Shown here one piece after another: positions 45,022-53,811 of a stretch of DNA of 64,000 nucleotides (position 1 is its first letter; each line of letters starts with the position of its first letter). Source of the DNA: CAKSST01 sp045535505. GTDB taxonomy: Bacteria; Bacillota; Clostridia; Oscillospirales; Acutalibacteraceae. The notes under the pieces were generated by a model. It ran no database searches. It saw nothing but the letters and a program-made list of their open reading frames with translations, and had not been told where the DNA came from. The stretch is taken from positions 62,001 to 126,000 of the forward strand of contig JAZSLU010000023.1 of the NCBI GenBank assembly GCA_045535505.1, given 5' to 3'. A program made the position numbers and the translations under genes.

Positions 45022-45345
45022 ATGAAAAATTTTAATAAAAGTGACATAATATTATTTTTTTCCTTTGCCGCAATTTGTATATGTGCGGTTTTGTTTGTGC
45101 GCATCAAATTGCCCCAAGGAAAAAAGGCGGTAATAAGTGTTAACAATAATGAAATTGGCTGTTACAGCCTTTATGAAAATAAGGAAATTATACTTGACGG
45201 CAACAAGGTAATAATAGAAAACGGAGTTGCAAAAATGCAAAGCGCCGACTGTCCTTTGAAAATTTGCGAACGTCACGCCGCCATACACAAAAAGGGCGAA
45301 ATCATTGTTTGCCTACCACACAAGGTTATTGTAGAAATCAGGTGA
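45022..45345 (+). CDS. NusG domain II (DUF) membrane-anchored protein
   Basis: 107 aa: one N-terminal membrane helix (DIILFFSFAAICICAVLFV) and an extracellular NusG-II beta domain (AVISVNNNEIGCYSLYENKEI) with SADCPLKICERHAAI, a two-Cys stretch, and IVCLPHKVIVEIR. Start ATG 45022 behind AAGGA; the ATG at 45007 lies before that site. Homologues are found next to Gx-transporter and ApbE/Rnf-type genes. Role unknown, probably in an exported redox system. Confidence 0.82.
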   Translation: MKNFNKSDIILFFSFAAICICAVLFVRIKLPQGKKAVISVNNNEIGCYSLYENKEIILDGNKVIIENGVAKMQSADCPLKICERHAAIHKKGEIIVCLPHKVIVEIR

Positions 45346-45350
45346 ACAAT

Positions 45351-45854
45351 ATGGCAAAGAAAATTAGCATTTATTCCCTTTTATTAGCGACAGCATTAAT
45401 TTTTTCTTATATTGAAGCGATGTTACCGCTTGATTTTATTGCGCCGGGCATAAAAATTGGTTTTGCAAACTGCATTGTTTTACTTTTTATTTTTACAAAA
45501 CACAAGTGGACTGCATTTTTTGTAAACCTTTGCAGAATAATTTTATCATGCTTATTGTTCAGCGGATTAATCTCTTTTGCTTATGCATTTTGCGGTGCGC
45601 TTGTTTCTTTTATTATAATGCTTATTGCAAAAAAAATAAAGGTTTTCTCTATTGTTGGCGTAAGTATTTTGGGCGGCGTGTTTCACAATATAGCACAATG
45701 TGCTGTTGCAAGTTTAATTTTTGGCACAAAAGGCATTTTATTATATTATATGCCCATACTTGTTTTATTTGGTGCAATTTGCGGTGCAGTTATTGGCATT
45801 TTGAGCGCCGCACTGCTAAAAAACAAAAATATACAAAACCTTTTTGTAGCATAA
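45351..45854 (+). CDS. Gx transporter family (HepA/HepS component I-like) membrane protein
   Basis: 167-aa membrane protein with about five or six helices (YSLLLATALIFSYIEAM, IGFANCIVLLFIFT, RIILSCLLFSGLISFAYAFCGALVSF, GVFHNIAQCAVASLIFG, MPILVLFGAICGAVIG). The GIKIGFANC and GGVFHNIAQ segments match the Gx transporter family. Start ATG 45351, 3 bp after the NusG-II stop. Possible roles include flavin or quinone precursor uptake; this is inference. Confidence 0.82.
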   Translation: MAKKISIYSLLLATALIFSYIEAMLPLDFIAPGIKIGFANCIVLLFIFTKHKWTAFFVNLCRIILSCLLFSGLISFAYAFCGALVSFIIMLIAKKIKVFSIVGVSILGGVFHNIAQCAVASLIFGTKGILLYYMPILVLFGAICGAVIGILSAALLKNKNIQNLFVA

Positions 45855-45861
45855 AGTTTTG

Positions 45862-45891
45862 CCTTGCGGGAACAATATTCTCGCAGGGAGG
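45862..45891 (+). promoter_or_regulatory. Hairpin that overlaps the ribosome binding site of the 59-aa gene
   Basis: An 11-bp stem (45862-45872 with 45878-45888, two G-U pairs) has the first three bases of the GGGAGG site (45886-45891) in its 3' arm. It could reduce translation of the small protein downstream. It has no T run, so it is not a terminator. Confidence 0.5.
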
Positions 45892-45900
45892 TAGAAATTT

Positions 45901-46080
45901 ATGAACAAGAGCTCAACAAGTTTTATTAAAGGAATGAGCACCGGTATTGCGGCAGGCGCAGTTATTGCTACGGTTGGGAGAATGGTTATGAAGAAAAACC
46001 CCAGCCTTGCAAAAAGCACAAGCAAGGCAGTACGTGCCGTGGGCGATTTTGTTGACGGAATTCAAAGTATAATGAAATAA
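45901..46080 (+). CDS. Small YtxH-like protein
   Basis: 59 aa, ATG 45901 behind GGGAGG. The sequence has one short hydrophobic Gly/Ala-rich segment (GMSTGIAAGAVIATVGRMVM) followed by an amphipathic basic C-terminus (KSTSKAVRAVGDFVDGIQS). This is the layout of YtxH-type membrane-associated small proteins, function unknown. It ends a run of plus-strand genes before a terminator. Confidence 0.72.
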   Translation: MNKSSTSFIKGMSTGIAAGAVIATVGRMVMKKNPSLAKSTSKAVRAVGDFVDGIQSIMK

Positions 46081-46110
46081 AACGATGTTTTATTAATGAT
46101 TGTAATGCTA

Positions 46111-46148
46111 AAAACGGTGTAGTCCTTAAAGGCCTACACCGTTTTTGT
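46111..46148. terminator. Bidirectional terminator at the end of the cobalamin operon
   Basis: 13-bp stem AAAAACGGTGTAG/CTACACCGTTTTT with a short inner CC/GG pair. It closes both the plus-strand small gene and the minus-strand ECF operon. Confidence 0.88.
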
Positions 46149-46154
46149 AATTTT

Positions 46155-48797
46155 TTATTGGACCAAACCATATTTGACCTTAATACGATCCATCTTTTCG
46201 AGCATAGGCTCAGCGGCGAACATAATAAAGAGTGCCGTTGAGAAACCGTGCACAAGATCCATAGGCAGTCCTGTTATGTAATAAGCAAACAAGGTTTTTA
46301 AGGTAATGGTTTGCGCAGACACCATAAATGCGGCAGCAGGATTCATTATACCACCGTAAATGATAATAGCGGTGAACGCACCAAACACTGCAAGGGATAC
46401 ACGAGTGCGTCTAAGCCAACCTTTTTTAAAAAGGACACCGGCAAGGAAGCCAATAATTCCCATTGCAAACATCTGCCAAGGAGTCCAAGGGCCTTGTGAG
46501 AAAAGCATATTCGAGGTCAGCATCGTAACAGCTCCCACCAAAAATCCCGATTCTGCTCCGAAAGCAACACCTGCAATAATCGTAAGCGCAAGTATGGGCT
46601 TAAACTGAGGGAGCATAAAGAACACGCTTCTGCCTGCTATACCTATGGCACAAAGCACAGCTATGATAACAAGTTCTCTGGCTTTAGGTTTTCTTCCCTC
46701 AAACACGAGGATAAACGGTAGCATACACTCAACAAGAACAAGCAAGGCAACCAAATTATACTGTCTATCATCAAGATAGAATATTCCCGTAAAAATGGTA
46801 AGCGGAATAAAAAGCAAAATACATACGGTTGCCGCTATGGTTCTTTTGCTCAAGTTCCGCTTTTCTTTGGGCGTTTGAGCAACAAGCGGCGGTTCACTTC
46901 GCCGTCCGACAGCGAAAAGAAATACTATTAATGCCGCAAACAAAACAATATACAGTGATAACTGTGTTTCGCCCTGCGTGCTGATTCCAGAAGAATTAAC
47001 AAGGGCAGATAGATCAGTAATGCCTGTTGCATAAAGGAACACACCAAAAGCCACCAGCCCCGAAAAGACGGCAAGTATTTTTCTCCACAATTTTAAAGGC
47101 TGCGGTTTGAAATTTACACTTCTTGGAGGCGGTTTTGGCAATGCAACAACTTCCGCTTCGGTTTTAGCTTTGGTTATCGTTCCGCCAAGGCAAGTAATAA
47201 TATCTTCCACCGTAATTGCATTGCGAATTAAATGACGAGCCATACGGTTAGCAGGGGTGGTGTAAAAACTATTGCCCGAGAAAAACTCTCGAGGTGTGCC
47301 TTCTGCTACAATATTGCCGTCAAAAAACATACCGCACCTATGAGCGTACTCAGCACAAAAGGTGACATCGTGACTCACCATAAGCACGGTCACACCTTGA
47401 ACAGTCAATTTATTTATAATCTCGGCAAACGCAACCTTAAATTCTGCATCGAAACCTTTAGTAGGTTCATCCAACAACAGAATATCGGGTTCCGTCAAAA
47501 GAACTTTTGCGAGTGCGGTTCGCTGTTGTTCGCCGCCCGAAATATCGTAAGGATGACGGTCTAAAAAATCGTTAAGTCCGCAAAGAGCCACTACATATGC
47601 AACTTGGTTTTCTTTTTCTTCTTTTGAAATCTTAACGCCACGCAAGGCTTCATATAAATCTTCACGCACCGTTCTTTTTACAAAAAGAGCTTGTGGATTT
47701 TGCGGCAACATTGCAACCTTACCGTTTACATTCACAGTTCCACGATAGGCAGACCTAATCCCCGAAATAATCTTGAGCGAAGTCGTTTTACCCGCTCCGT
47801 TTCCTCCGAGAATTGCATAGAATTCTCCCTTATGCAAAGTCAATGAAAATCCTTTTACTACATCAGGCAAATCTTTTTCGTACCGAAACCAAATCTCATC
47901 ACATTGCAATGTGATTTCACCACTATAAGTATGAATTCTTTCTTCGGTGAGCGGTAATATTTCTTTTTCGTTATTTCTTGCCGTCAAAAAGTCACTACCA
48001 TCACGAACCGTATAGGGACAAGCAAGATTCGTTTCTACCCCTGCCCACACACGCATAGCGGTAGGCATTGCAAGGAACATTCCGCTATCTTTATTTCGAA
48101 GATGCAAGCCAACCATTTCGGGAAGGTCGTCGCAAACGATTTTGCCCTTTTCCATAACAATAGCTCTTGTAGCAAAGGCAAATGCTTCTTCTAAGCGGTG
48201 TTCGGTTAAGATAACGGTAATACCAAGTTCTCGGTTAATTTTACCGAGCAACGCCAAAAAGTCGGATGCGGCTATGGGGTCAAGCTGTGCAGTAGGCTCG
48301 TCCAACACCAAAATTTTAGGATTCATCGCCATTACCGATGCAAGACTTAAAAGCTGCTTTTGACCGCCCGAAAGTTCGGTAACGTTTTTATAAAACCAAT
48401 TTTCAATCCCAAAAAAAGCGGCAACCTCTGCTACACGGCGGCGAATGGTGGGGGTATCGTAACCATGGCTTTCCAGACCGAAAGCCAATTCGTGCCACAC
48501 CTTATCGGTCACCACCTGATTTTCAGGAGATTGCAATACAAAGCCAATCTCCTGCGACTGTGTGCGCTCATCTATACTATTAAGCGGTTTGCCGTCAAAG
48601 AGTATTTCTCCAGTCAAAACGCCGTGAGGTGTAAGGCAGGTTTTAAGATGGCGAAGCAGCGTAGATTTTCCGCAACCCGAAGGACCGCAAAGAATTAAAA
48701 ACTCACCTTGATTAACCTTAAAGGAGATATTACGGAGCGCTCTATTTTCTTGTTCGGGATAGGCAAAGCTTACATCTTTGAATATAAAGTTTTCCAT
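46155..48797 (-). CDS. ECF transporter with both ATPases and the S component in one chain
   Basis: 880 aa. ATPase 1 (about 1-225): Walker A CGPSGCGKST, signature ELSGGQKQLLS, Walker B ILVLDEPTAQLD. ATPase 2 (about 295-520): Walker A GGNGAGKTT, ISGGEQQRTA, ILLLDEPTKGFD. A linker with two or more extra helices follows (about 570-690). The last 190 residues are an S component (GIAGRSVFFMLPQFKPILA, GAESGFLVGAVTMLTSNMLF, QGPWTPWQMFAMGIIGFLAG, MDLVHGFSTALF). ECF modules normally use separate EcfA1, EcfA2 and S proteins. The GQGPWTPWQM-type motif resembles S proteins tied to cobalamin (CbrT-like), and the riboswitch upstream agrees. Start ATG 48797 behind AAAGGAGG. Confidence 0.88.
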   Translation of the reverse strand: MENFIFKDVSFAYPEQENRALRNISFKVNQGEFLILCGPSGCGKSTLLRHLKTCLTPHGVLTGEILFDGKPLNSIDERTQSQEIGFVLQSPENQVVTDKVWHELAFGLESHGYDTPTIRRRVAEVAAFFGIENWFYKNVTELSGGQKQLLSLASVMAMNPKILVLDEPTAQLDPIAASDFLALLGKINRELGITVILTEHRLEEAFAFATRAIVMEKGKIVCDDLPEMVGLHLRNKDSGMFLAMPTAMRVWAGVETNLACPYTVRDGSDFLTARNNEKEILPLTEERIHTYSGEITLQCDEIWFRYEKDLPDVVKGFSLTLHKGEFYAILGGNGAGKTTSLKIISGIRSAYRGTVNVNGKVAMLPQNPQALFVKRTVREDLYEALRGVKISKEEKENQVAYVVALCGLNDFLDRHPYDISGGEQQRTALAKVLLTEPDILLLDEPTKGFDAEFKVAFAEIINKLTVQGVTVLMVSHDVTFCAEYAHRCGMFFDGNIVAEGTPREFFSGNSFYTTPANRMARHLIRNAITVEDIITCLGGTITKAKTEAEVVALPKPPPRSVNFKPQPLKLWRKILAVFSGLVAFGVFLYATGITDLSALVNSSGISTQGETQLSLYIVLFAALIVFLFAVGRRSEPPLVAQTPKEKRNLSKRTIAATVCILLFIPLTIFTGIFYLDDRQYNLVALLVLVECMLPFILVFEGRKPKARELVIIAVLCAIGIAGRSVFFMLPQFKPILALTIIAGVAFGAESGFLVGAVTMLTSNMLFSQGPWTPWQMFAMGIIGFLAGVLFKKGWLRRTRVSLAVFGAFTAIIIYGGIMNPAAAFMVSAQTITLKTLFAYYITGLPMDLVHGFSTALFIMFAAEPMLEKMDRIKVKYGLVQ

Positions 48798-49660
48798 TTT
48801 CTCTCCTCCTTTATATTTAGTACAACAGGGGTAATGCAAAGTGCAAAAAACACAAAATAAAACGGTATAGTGGTCATATCAAATGCGGTATAGCGGATAT
48901 TTGGAAAATAACGAAATCCAAACGCCGAAAGCAATGTTCCAAAAAGCAAGAACAATCCGCAAAAGCCAAACCAAATCAGTGTATATTTATCTCGTTCATC
49001 AAAGCGATAGATAGAAAATGCTGTCCTTCCTTTCAGTCCGTATCCACGGCTTTTCATACTGTCGGCGGTTTCGATAGCGTTTTCAAGCGCCCAGGTAATC
49101 ATAATTGAGAAAATAAGGACAGCCGTTTTTGTTCTTTGCCAAAGACTGCCGTTCCCAACATCTCTGCCTATACTGCGTTGTGCTTCGGTTACGGTTGACA
49201 TCTGTGATTTGAATTTCGGCACAAATCGCAAAGACATACTCAGTACTAGGGATAATGCGGGGATTATTTTTGCGAACAGATAAATAAACTTATCCGACGT
49301 CATTACTCGGTTAAAAGAAGAAAACCAGAGTAATAGCGTTACTAGCATTACACCTGACGATATGCCATATAAAATACTTTCCAACGTCAGTGGATTGCCA
49401 TTTGAGAAATATAGCAATACAGTGGTCCCTTCGTGGTTAAAAGCGGGATTGACAAAGGCAGTTAAAACTACCATCGGCAAACAGTATTTGAGTAAAAACA
49501 ATACACTTTTTTTACCGTTTATACTGATGGCGTAAGCACACGCACAAATGAGAGATATCCCTTGCGCCAAAGGATGACTGAGCGCAAGGGAAAACCCGAT
49601 TACTAATGCAAAATATAAAAGGTTGTTAATGGGGTGAAAATCCCCAAAACTATCTCGCAT
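48770..49660 (-). CDS. ecfT: ECF transporter T component
   Basis: Membrane scaffold that couples the ATPases to the S component. About 296 aa with several helices. The coupling helices contain RFVPKFKSQMSTVTEAQRS and ENAIETADSMKSRGYGLKGR, the S-R-G motif of EcfT. It overlaps the A-A-S gene by 28 bp and starts in a TAATGATG cluster at the end of the DUF4430 gene; either ATG 49663 or 49660 is possible, the second having better spacing. Confidence 0.9.
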   Translation of the reverse strand: MRDSFGDFHPINNLLYFALVIGFSLALSHPLAQGISLICACAYAISINGKKSVLFLLKYCLPMVVLTAFVNPAFNHEGTTVLLYFSNGNPLTLESILYGISSGVMLVTLLLWFSSFNRVMTSDKFIYLFAKIIPALSLVLSMSLRFVPKFKSQMSTVTEAQRSIGRDVGNGSLWQRTKTAVLIFSIMITWALENAIETADSMKSRGYGLKGRTAFSIYRFDERDKYTLIWFGFCGLFLLFGTLLSAFGFRYFPNIRYTAFDMTTIPFYFVFFALCITPVVLNIKEERKWKTLYSKM

Positions 49661-49662
49661 CA

Positions 49663-50769
49663 TTATCCCTTCCAATCGTTTCCTATATCCTTCCCAAGAT
49701 CGCAAGTATAGCGAAACTCGACCTTATCGCCATCCTTAAGCTGATAACGGGAGCAACCATAGTTGGGGTACCATCCATTAACGCGATATTGCCACCCCGA
49801 AAGCTCTCCTACATCCTTTTCATAGATATTATTTATGCCTTCGATATAAGCGCTGTTATATATCGGTGTCCATTCTGATTCAAGATGAATGCCATTATCC
49901 TGACAAACACGCTTCAAAACATCAAACACCGATTCACCCTCAAAGAATTCAACCTCAATTTCCTCCAATATAATTCCATCTGACGGAATTAATTCAAGTT
50001 TATTGTGATTTACCGAGCTCAGATTATTTAAAATCGCACTGCATTCTATCGAAAAAGTGCAGGTATAAAACTTTTGAGTATTAACCTCTTTGTCGTTAGG
50101 TTCAACAGGTGCAGGCTTCCCTTCAGGAATGGGATCGGTTTGATATTTATCCTTATCGCTTGTTATTGACGACAAGCTTGAAGATGAATTGCTATTTAGT
50201 GGTAATTTGCTGCTGTTGGGTTTGCTGTCGGTTGTTACATTTTCTGAGGACGTTGCGCTCTGCAGGTCATCATATTTTTTAGCATCGGCTATAATTTCAC
50301 ATTCGGAGTAAATCTTACTTATCGACATATTCAAAATTGTTGTTTTTACACCGGTTAACGAAACTGAATATGCCGCTGTTTTATCCACATAAGCCGTAGC
50401 GCTGTCGGCGTTCCACTTCTCATCTAAATATATTGCCAGATGAACTAAAAAACCAAAATCCTCGGTTTCACAAAACTTAATGTTAATTCCCTTTTCTGTC
50501 TTTTTGATATCAAGTGCAAGGTTTATATCCCTTGTATCGCCCACTTCTTTGCCAAAAACAGTCCATTCATACTTTAAACTATCACATTCACCTTTGAATA
50601 TAGCAATTCCATTTTCTTCTTTTATTTCATCGAATATGCTTTTTTCGATTATTCCATTGTCGGGAATAGTGATAGGTTCTTTTAAATCAACCCCAGAAAA
50701 ATTTTTACTGCAAGAAACGGCAAATAAAAAAGTAATAATGGCTAATGTTAAACAGACGATTCGCCTCAT
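49663..50769 (-). CDS. DUF4430 (transcobalamin-like) lipoprotein
   Basis: 368 aa. Signal peptide with lipobox ITFLFAVSCSKN (Cys20). A beta-rich N-terminal domain, a Ser/Thr-rich spacer (about 170-205) and a C-terminal DUF4430 domain: ESVFDVLKRVCQDNGIHLES, INNIYEKDVGELSGWQYRV, then NGWYPNYGCSRYQLKDGDKV. DUF4430 is the fold of the C-terminal domain of vertebrate cobalamin carriers. With the cobalamin riboswitch and ECF genes in the same operon, a role as corrinoid-capturing lipoprotein is likely. ATG 50769 after GGAGG. Confidence 0.85.
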   Translation of the reverse strand: MRRIVCLTLAIITFLFAVSCSKNFSGVDLKEPITIPDNGIIEKSIFDEIKEENGIAIFKGECDSLKYEWTVFGKEVGDTRDINLALDIKKTEKGINIKFCETEDFGFLVHLAIYLDEKWNADSATAYVDKTAAYSVSLTGVKTTILNMSISKIYSECEIIADAKKYDDLQSATSSENVTTDSKPNSSKLPLNSNSSSSLSSITSDKDKYQTDPIPEGKPAPVEPNDKEVNTQKFYTCTFSIECSAILNNLSSVNHNKLELIPSDGIILEEIEVEFFEGESVFDVLKRVCQDNGIHLESEWTPIYNSAYIEGINNIYEKDVGELSGWQYRVNGWYPNYGCSRYQLKDGDKVEFRYTCDLGKDIGNDWKG

Positions 50770-50802
50770 ACAAACCTCCGAGCAAGCTTAAAATAGTTAA
50801 AT

Positions 50803-50834
50803 CCACTGCAAAGCGGAAGGACGCCTTGCAGTGG
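50803..50834 (-). promoter_or_regulatory. Strong intra-operon hairpin without T run
   Basis: 13-bp stem (50803-50815 with 50822-50834) with a 6-base loop; its one non-Watson-Crick position is G-U only in the minus-strand RNA, so it is made for that strand. No U tract follows, so it probably stabilises or processes the mRNA between the wall protein and the lipoprotein. Confidence 0.55.
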
Positions 50835-50846
50835 TTTCGTTTTAGT

Positions 50847-53387
50847 TTAATTTTTTCGCAAAACAGACTTCACTGTTGTAAATGTTAATGCGAGAGAAAT
50901 CACAAGCAACATAAAATATAAACATAAGTTTTCGTTGTCGCCTGTGTTTGGAGACAGCATATCCCCCGATTTGTCATATTCCTCATTCTCTAACTTGTCA
51001 GACGTGATGTCTTCATTGTCATCGGGAATATTTGTTTCTTCTTTTTTATCTTCTTGTGCTTTACTTAAAGTCTCATAATCTGTTTCCGCTTTGATAAGCG
51101 TTTCATAATTTATAACAAGCGTTTTTTGTTCATCGTTTAAAGCATTATAAGCAGTTCTAGCCAACTTAATTGCATCAGCAGAATCAAGAGTAACCTCTCC
51201 GATAGCATCGATATTTATAATGGCAGCGCTAACTGATGTTTCTATGCTTTTAGTAAGTTTATCTGCATCGACACCAAGAGGATCATCTGTACGATTGTGT
51301 TGTTTTTTCCAACTACAATACTGAACATTCGGGCAATCAGTTGTGCTTGTTTCAGTATTGAAATAAAGAGCGCCACTTGTGTTTTCGTGGTTTGCGTTAT
51401 TGGTATCAACATACTGAACGCCGCCTATACCCTTTTGTGCACCACAATCGGAAACAAAATAGTTGTCGTTAAAAATGGAATATTTATTTAACGAACGATA
51501 ATAGCCTGTAATTCCACCAACATAATTTCCTGTTGTTGCAGTTATTTTGCCGAGGAAATAGTTGTTTTGGATGTAACCAATGCCGTTATCCCAAGCCTGA
51601 GCAACACCGGCATCTGCGCCAATAATACCACCGACATAGTCAGCGCCCGTAACAGAGCCGAAACAAAAACAGTTTTTAATAACTGCAAGTGGTGAATTTG
51701 GAGTAAATCCCCAACCTGTGCCGCCATAGCCATGACCTGCGATACCACCTACATAATTTCCTGTAGCAATAACATCACCATAAAATTTACAATTAAGGAT
51801 ATTAAAATCTCCCATTGACTGTCCTTTATTTGAAACGATTCCACCTACAAAATCAGTACCATATACAGTAGCATAGCTTACGCAATTTTCTATAGTACCG
51901 TTAAATTCGCCACCAAAAGAGCCTACCCATTGCTGCTGTTTGTCATAGCCAATGATAACGTCCTTTTCAACGGTGGAGTTTTTAATAACAACGGTGTTGC
52001 TACCGCTTGCATATCCACCGATAAAACCCGCCTTTAAGGTTTTGGTGCCCGATTTGAGTGTTACATTATCAATGGTAATTGCTAAAACATCGGTTTCGCC
52101 AACTGCATATCCGTTTACAACTCCATATCCGTCAATTTTACTTCCGTAAACATTAAGGTTTGAAAGAGATGCGCATGCTGGAAATCCAATAAGGGGGAGA
52201 CCACCCTCGGGGACTGTAATAAGCTTACCATTACCGTCAAAGCTACCTGAGAAGGGCTTTGTTTTATCAATTCCCAAAGGAACCCATGCATCAGCGCCCT
52301 CGGTGTCGGGCAAAGTAATATCGTTGATCATTTTAAAGAATGTTCCTTCAAACGAAAGACCTTTTGAAACGAGATTGCTCAACGCCACAAGGTCATCAAC
52401 TGTTTTGATTAAAAAGGGATCACTCTCGGTTCCGTTACCGTCAAAAACTTTAGCAACCGAAATAGACTGCTGAGCTCTACGGCTTTCGAAAATGACGTCA
52501 ATCTTGCTTGTACCGGGGTAAATCGGACCTGCGGGTTCAAAAGTAAGTTCCCCGGCACCTACTGTTTTGAATGAGCTATCGCTATATGTTGCTTTGACGC
52601 TCAGACCTGACGCATCAAACGTTTCGCCTGCTGCATACTCAGTCTTAGTGGGAGGGGTTACTATTTCTATTTTCTCAGCCAACTGTGAAAGAGCAACAGT
52701 ATATACGCTATCCTTTGAAGTTGCGTCGCCCTTAACCTTTATCTCCAAAGTAGCGTTAAGTCCGCTCCACTGAGGCTTAATTTCGGTTTCGGTTGCACCA
52801 TTTATAGTAAATGTTGCTCCGCTTGATTTTACTGCAGGGGTAACCGTAAGCGTTGCACCACTTGGCACCGCAGCTGTGTATTCATATTTGGTAGAATTAA
52901 ATGTGGGCGAAAGATCCACAGCATTTTCGCCGTCCATAATGGTCAATTTATTTAAGGTTGCCTGACGGACAATATTAATGGTGTATGCAGTATCGCCACC
53001 GATGGTAACGGCGACGGTATTGCCGGTAAGTTTTGATGCCGAAACAAGACTTGAAAGACTTGTGCCACTAGTCTTTCCGGAAGTGACTGTGACATTTCCC
53101 GCCGTTGAGTTTGTTTTGGTATAAGACGCTTTTATAGTGCCAGATGAGCCTGTTGCAAGTGTTGCCCATATCGCAACACTACTTGTAGAATCAGGCACAA
53201 TAAGTGTATATTCTGTGACATTGGGGTCAAATTCCGGTATCAAAGTATAAACCTGCGCCGTTTTAGCTGTTCCAGCTGTAAATTTAAGTTCGGACAGTTG
53301 CTTGTCTGTTGCCGCAAAAGCGCCGACCGGAATTATGCACACTAACAATACAACAACCATAACCAAATATGAGATTGCTTTTTTCAT
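50847..53387 (-). CDS. Large cell-wall-anchored beta-repeat protein, cobalamin-regulated
   Basis: 846 aa from ATG 53387 (behind GGAGG). Signal peptide 1-25. Two cadherin-like beta-sandwich repeats (about 27-210; DPNVTEYTLIVPDS, NSTKYEYTAAVPSG). A bacterial Ig-like domain follows (about 215-290; TEYAAGETFDASGLSVKATY). A long GLUG/beta-helix-type region (about 300-680) has recurrent VGGI-type turns (NYVGGIAGHGYGG, DYVGGIIGADAG, NYVGGITGYYRS). A helical segment and acidic linker precede the sorting signal LSPNTGDN, hydrophobic helix and RKN tail. It should be linked to peptidoglycan by a sortase with LPxTG-like specificity. The operon suggests that it captures corrinoids or corrinoid-bearing particles; this is inference. 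Confidence 0.85.
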   Translation of the reverse strand: MKKAISYLVMVVVLLVCIIPVGAFAATDKQLSELKFTAGTAKTAQVYTLIPEFDPNVTEYTLIVPDSTSSVAIWATLATGSSGTIKASYTKTNSTAGNVTVTSGKTSGTSLSSLVSASKLTGNTVAVTIGGDTAYTINIVRQATLNKLTIMDGENAVDLSPTFNSTKYEYTAAVPSGATLTVTPAVKSSGATFTINGATETEIKPQWSGLNATLEIKVKGDATSKDSVYTVALSQLAEKIEIVTPPTKTEYAAGETFDASGLSVKATYSDSSFKTVGAGELTFEPAGPIYPGTSKIDVIFESRRAQQSISVAKVFDGNGTESDPFLIKTVDDLVALSNLVSKGLSFEGTFFKMINDITLPDTEGADAWVPLGIDKTKPFSGSFDGNGKLITVPEGGLPLIGFPACASLSNLNVYGSKIDGYGVVNGYAVGETDVLAITIDNVTLKSGTKTLKAGFIGGYASGSNTVVIKNSTVEKDVIIGYDKQQQWVGSFGGEFNGTIENCVSYATVYGTDFVGGIVSNKGQSMGDFNILNCKFYGDVIATGNYVGGIAGHGYGGTGWGFTPNSPLAVIKNCFCFGSVTGADYVGGIIGADAGVAQAWDNGIGYIQNNYFLGKITATTGNYVGGITGYYRSLNKYSIFNDNYFVSDCGAQKGIGGVQYVDTNNANHENTSGALYFNTETSTTDCPNVQYCSWKKQHNRTDDPLGVDADKLTKSIETSVSAAIINIDAIGEVTLDSADAIKLARTAYNALNDEQKTLVINYETLIKAETDYETLSKAQEDKKEETNIPDDNEDITSDKLENEEYDKSGDMLSPNTGDNENLCLYFMLLVISLALTFTTVKSVLRKN

Positions 53388-53409
53388 TTTATTTTTCCTC
53401 CGATTTGTG

Positions 53410-53700
53410 TCAACGTTTATCATTTTTTTGATTTCTGCGCCGCTCCAACTTTTGTTGTGCTGAAACGGTTTGATTTTTAGATTTTGTAGTTGACTTCTTT
53501 CTCTTTTTAGATTTTTGAGGAACCACTCGAGGCTCTTTCAAACCGGCAGATTCCAAAGCCCTTGGCCATGGACCGAGGAAGGCTTTAATTCGTGATCGTG
53601 TCGGTTCGTCAAAATCGTCCTTACGGGGAAATCTTCCCAGTTCCTCTGCTTTTTGACATAAAAGCTCTTCCGCCCAGCGCTTTTTCTCTTCATTCGTCAC
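53410..53700 (-). CDS. Small basic protein with homing-endonuclease-associated (HNH) repeat
   Basis: 96 aa; GTG start at 53700 seven bases after AAGGAGGG. The N-terminal half reads as one helical repeat ending in IKAFLGPWPRALESAGL, the signature of the repeat also found beside homing endonucleases. The C-terminal 45 residues are a Lys/Arg/Gln-rich tail (KKRKKSTTKSKN ... KLERRRNQKNDKR), so it likely binds nucleic acid. No nuclease domain is present. First gene behind the cobalamin riboswitch, 22 bp before the wall protein gene. Possibly a regulator of the operon. Confidence 0.75.
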   Translation of the reverse strand: MTNEEKKRWAEELLCQKAEELGRFPRKDDFDEPTRSRIKAFLGPWPRALESAGLKEPRVVPQKSKKRKKSTTKSKNQTVSAQQKLERRRNQKNDKR

Positions 53701-53811
53701 GTAGCATCCCTCCTTTTCAAAATAAAAAATACTCCTTCAACCATATAGGTTAAAAGAGTACAACAGACTTAAAACACCACAAAGACAAAATAGACTTTGG
53801 AGTTTACAAAT

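Noticed and set aside
45264..45350. Longer start for the Gx-transporter gene
   Set aside because: It overlaps the NusG-II gene in another frame; ATG 45351 fits the usual hydrophobic N-terminus.
51300..52500. Tandem VGGI-type repeats in the wall protein as CRISPR or DNA repeats
   Set aside because: They are degenerate protein-level repeats of a beta-helix; the DNA units are neither identical nor regularly spaced.
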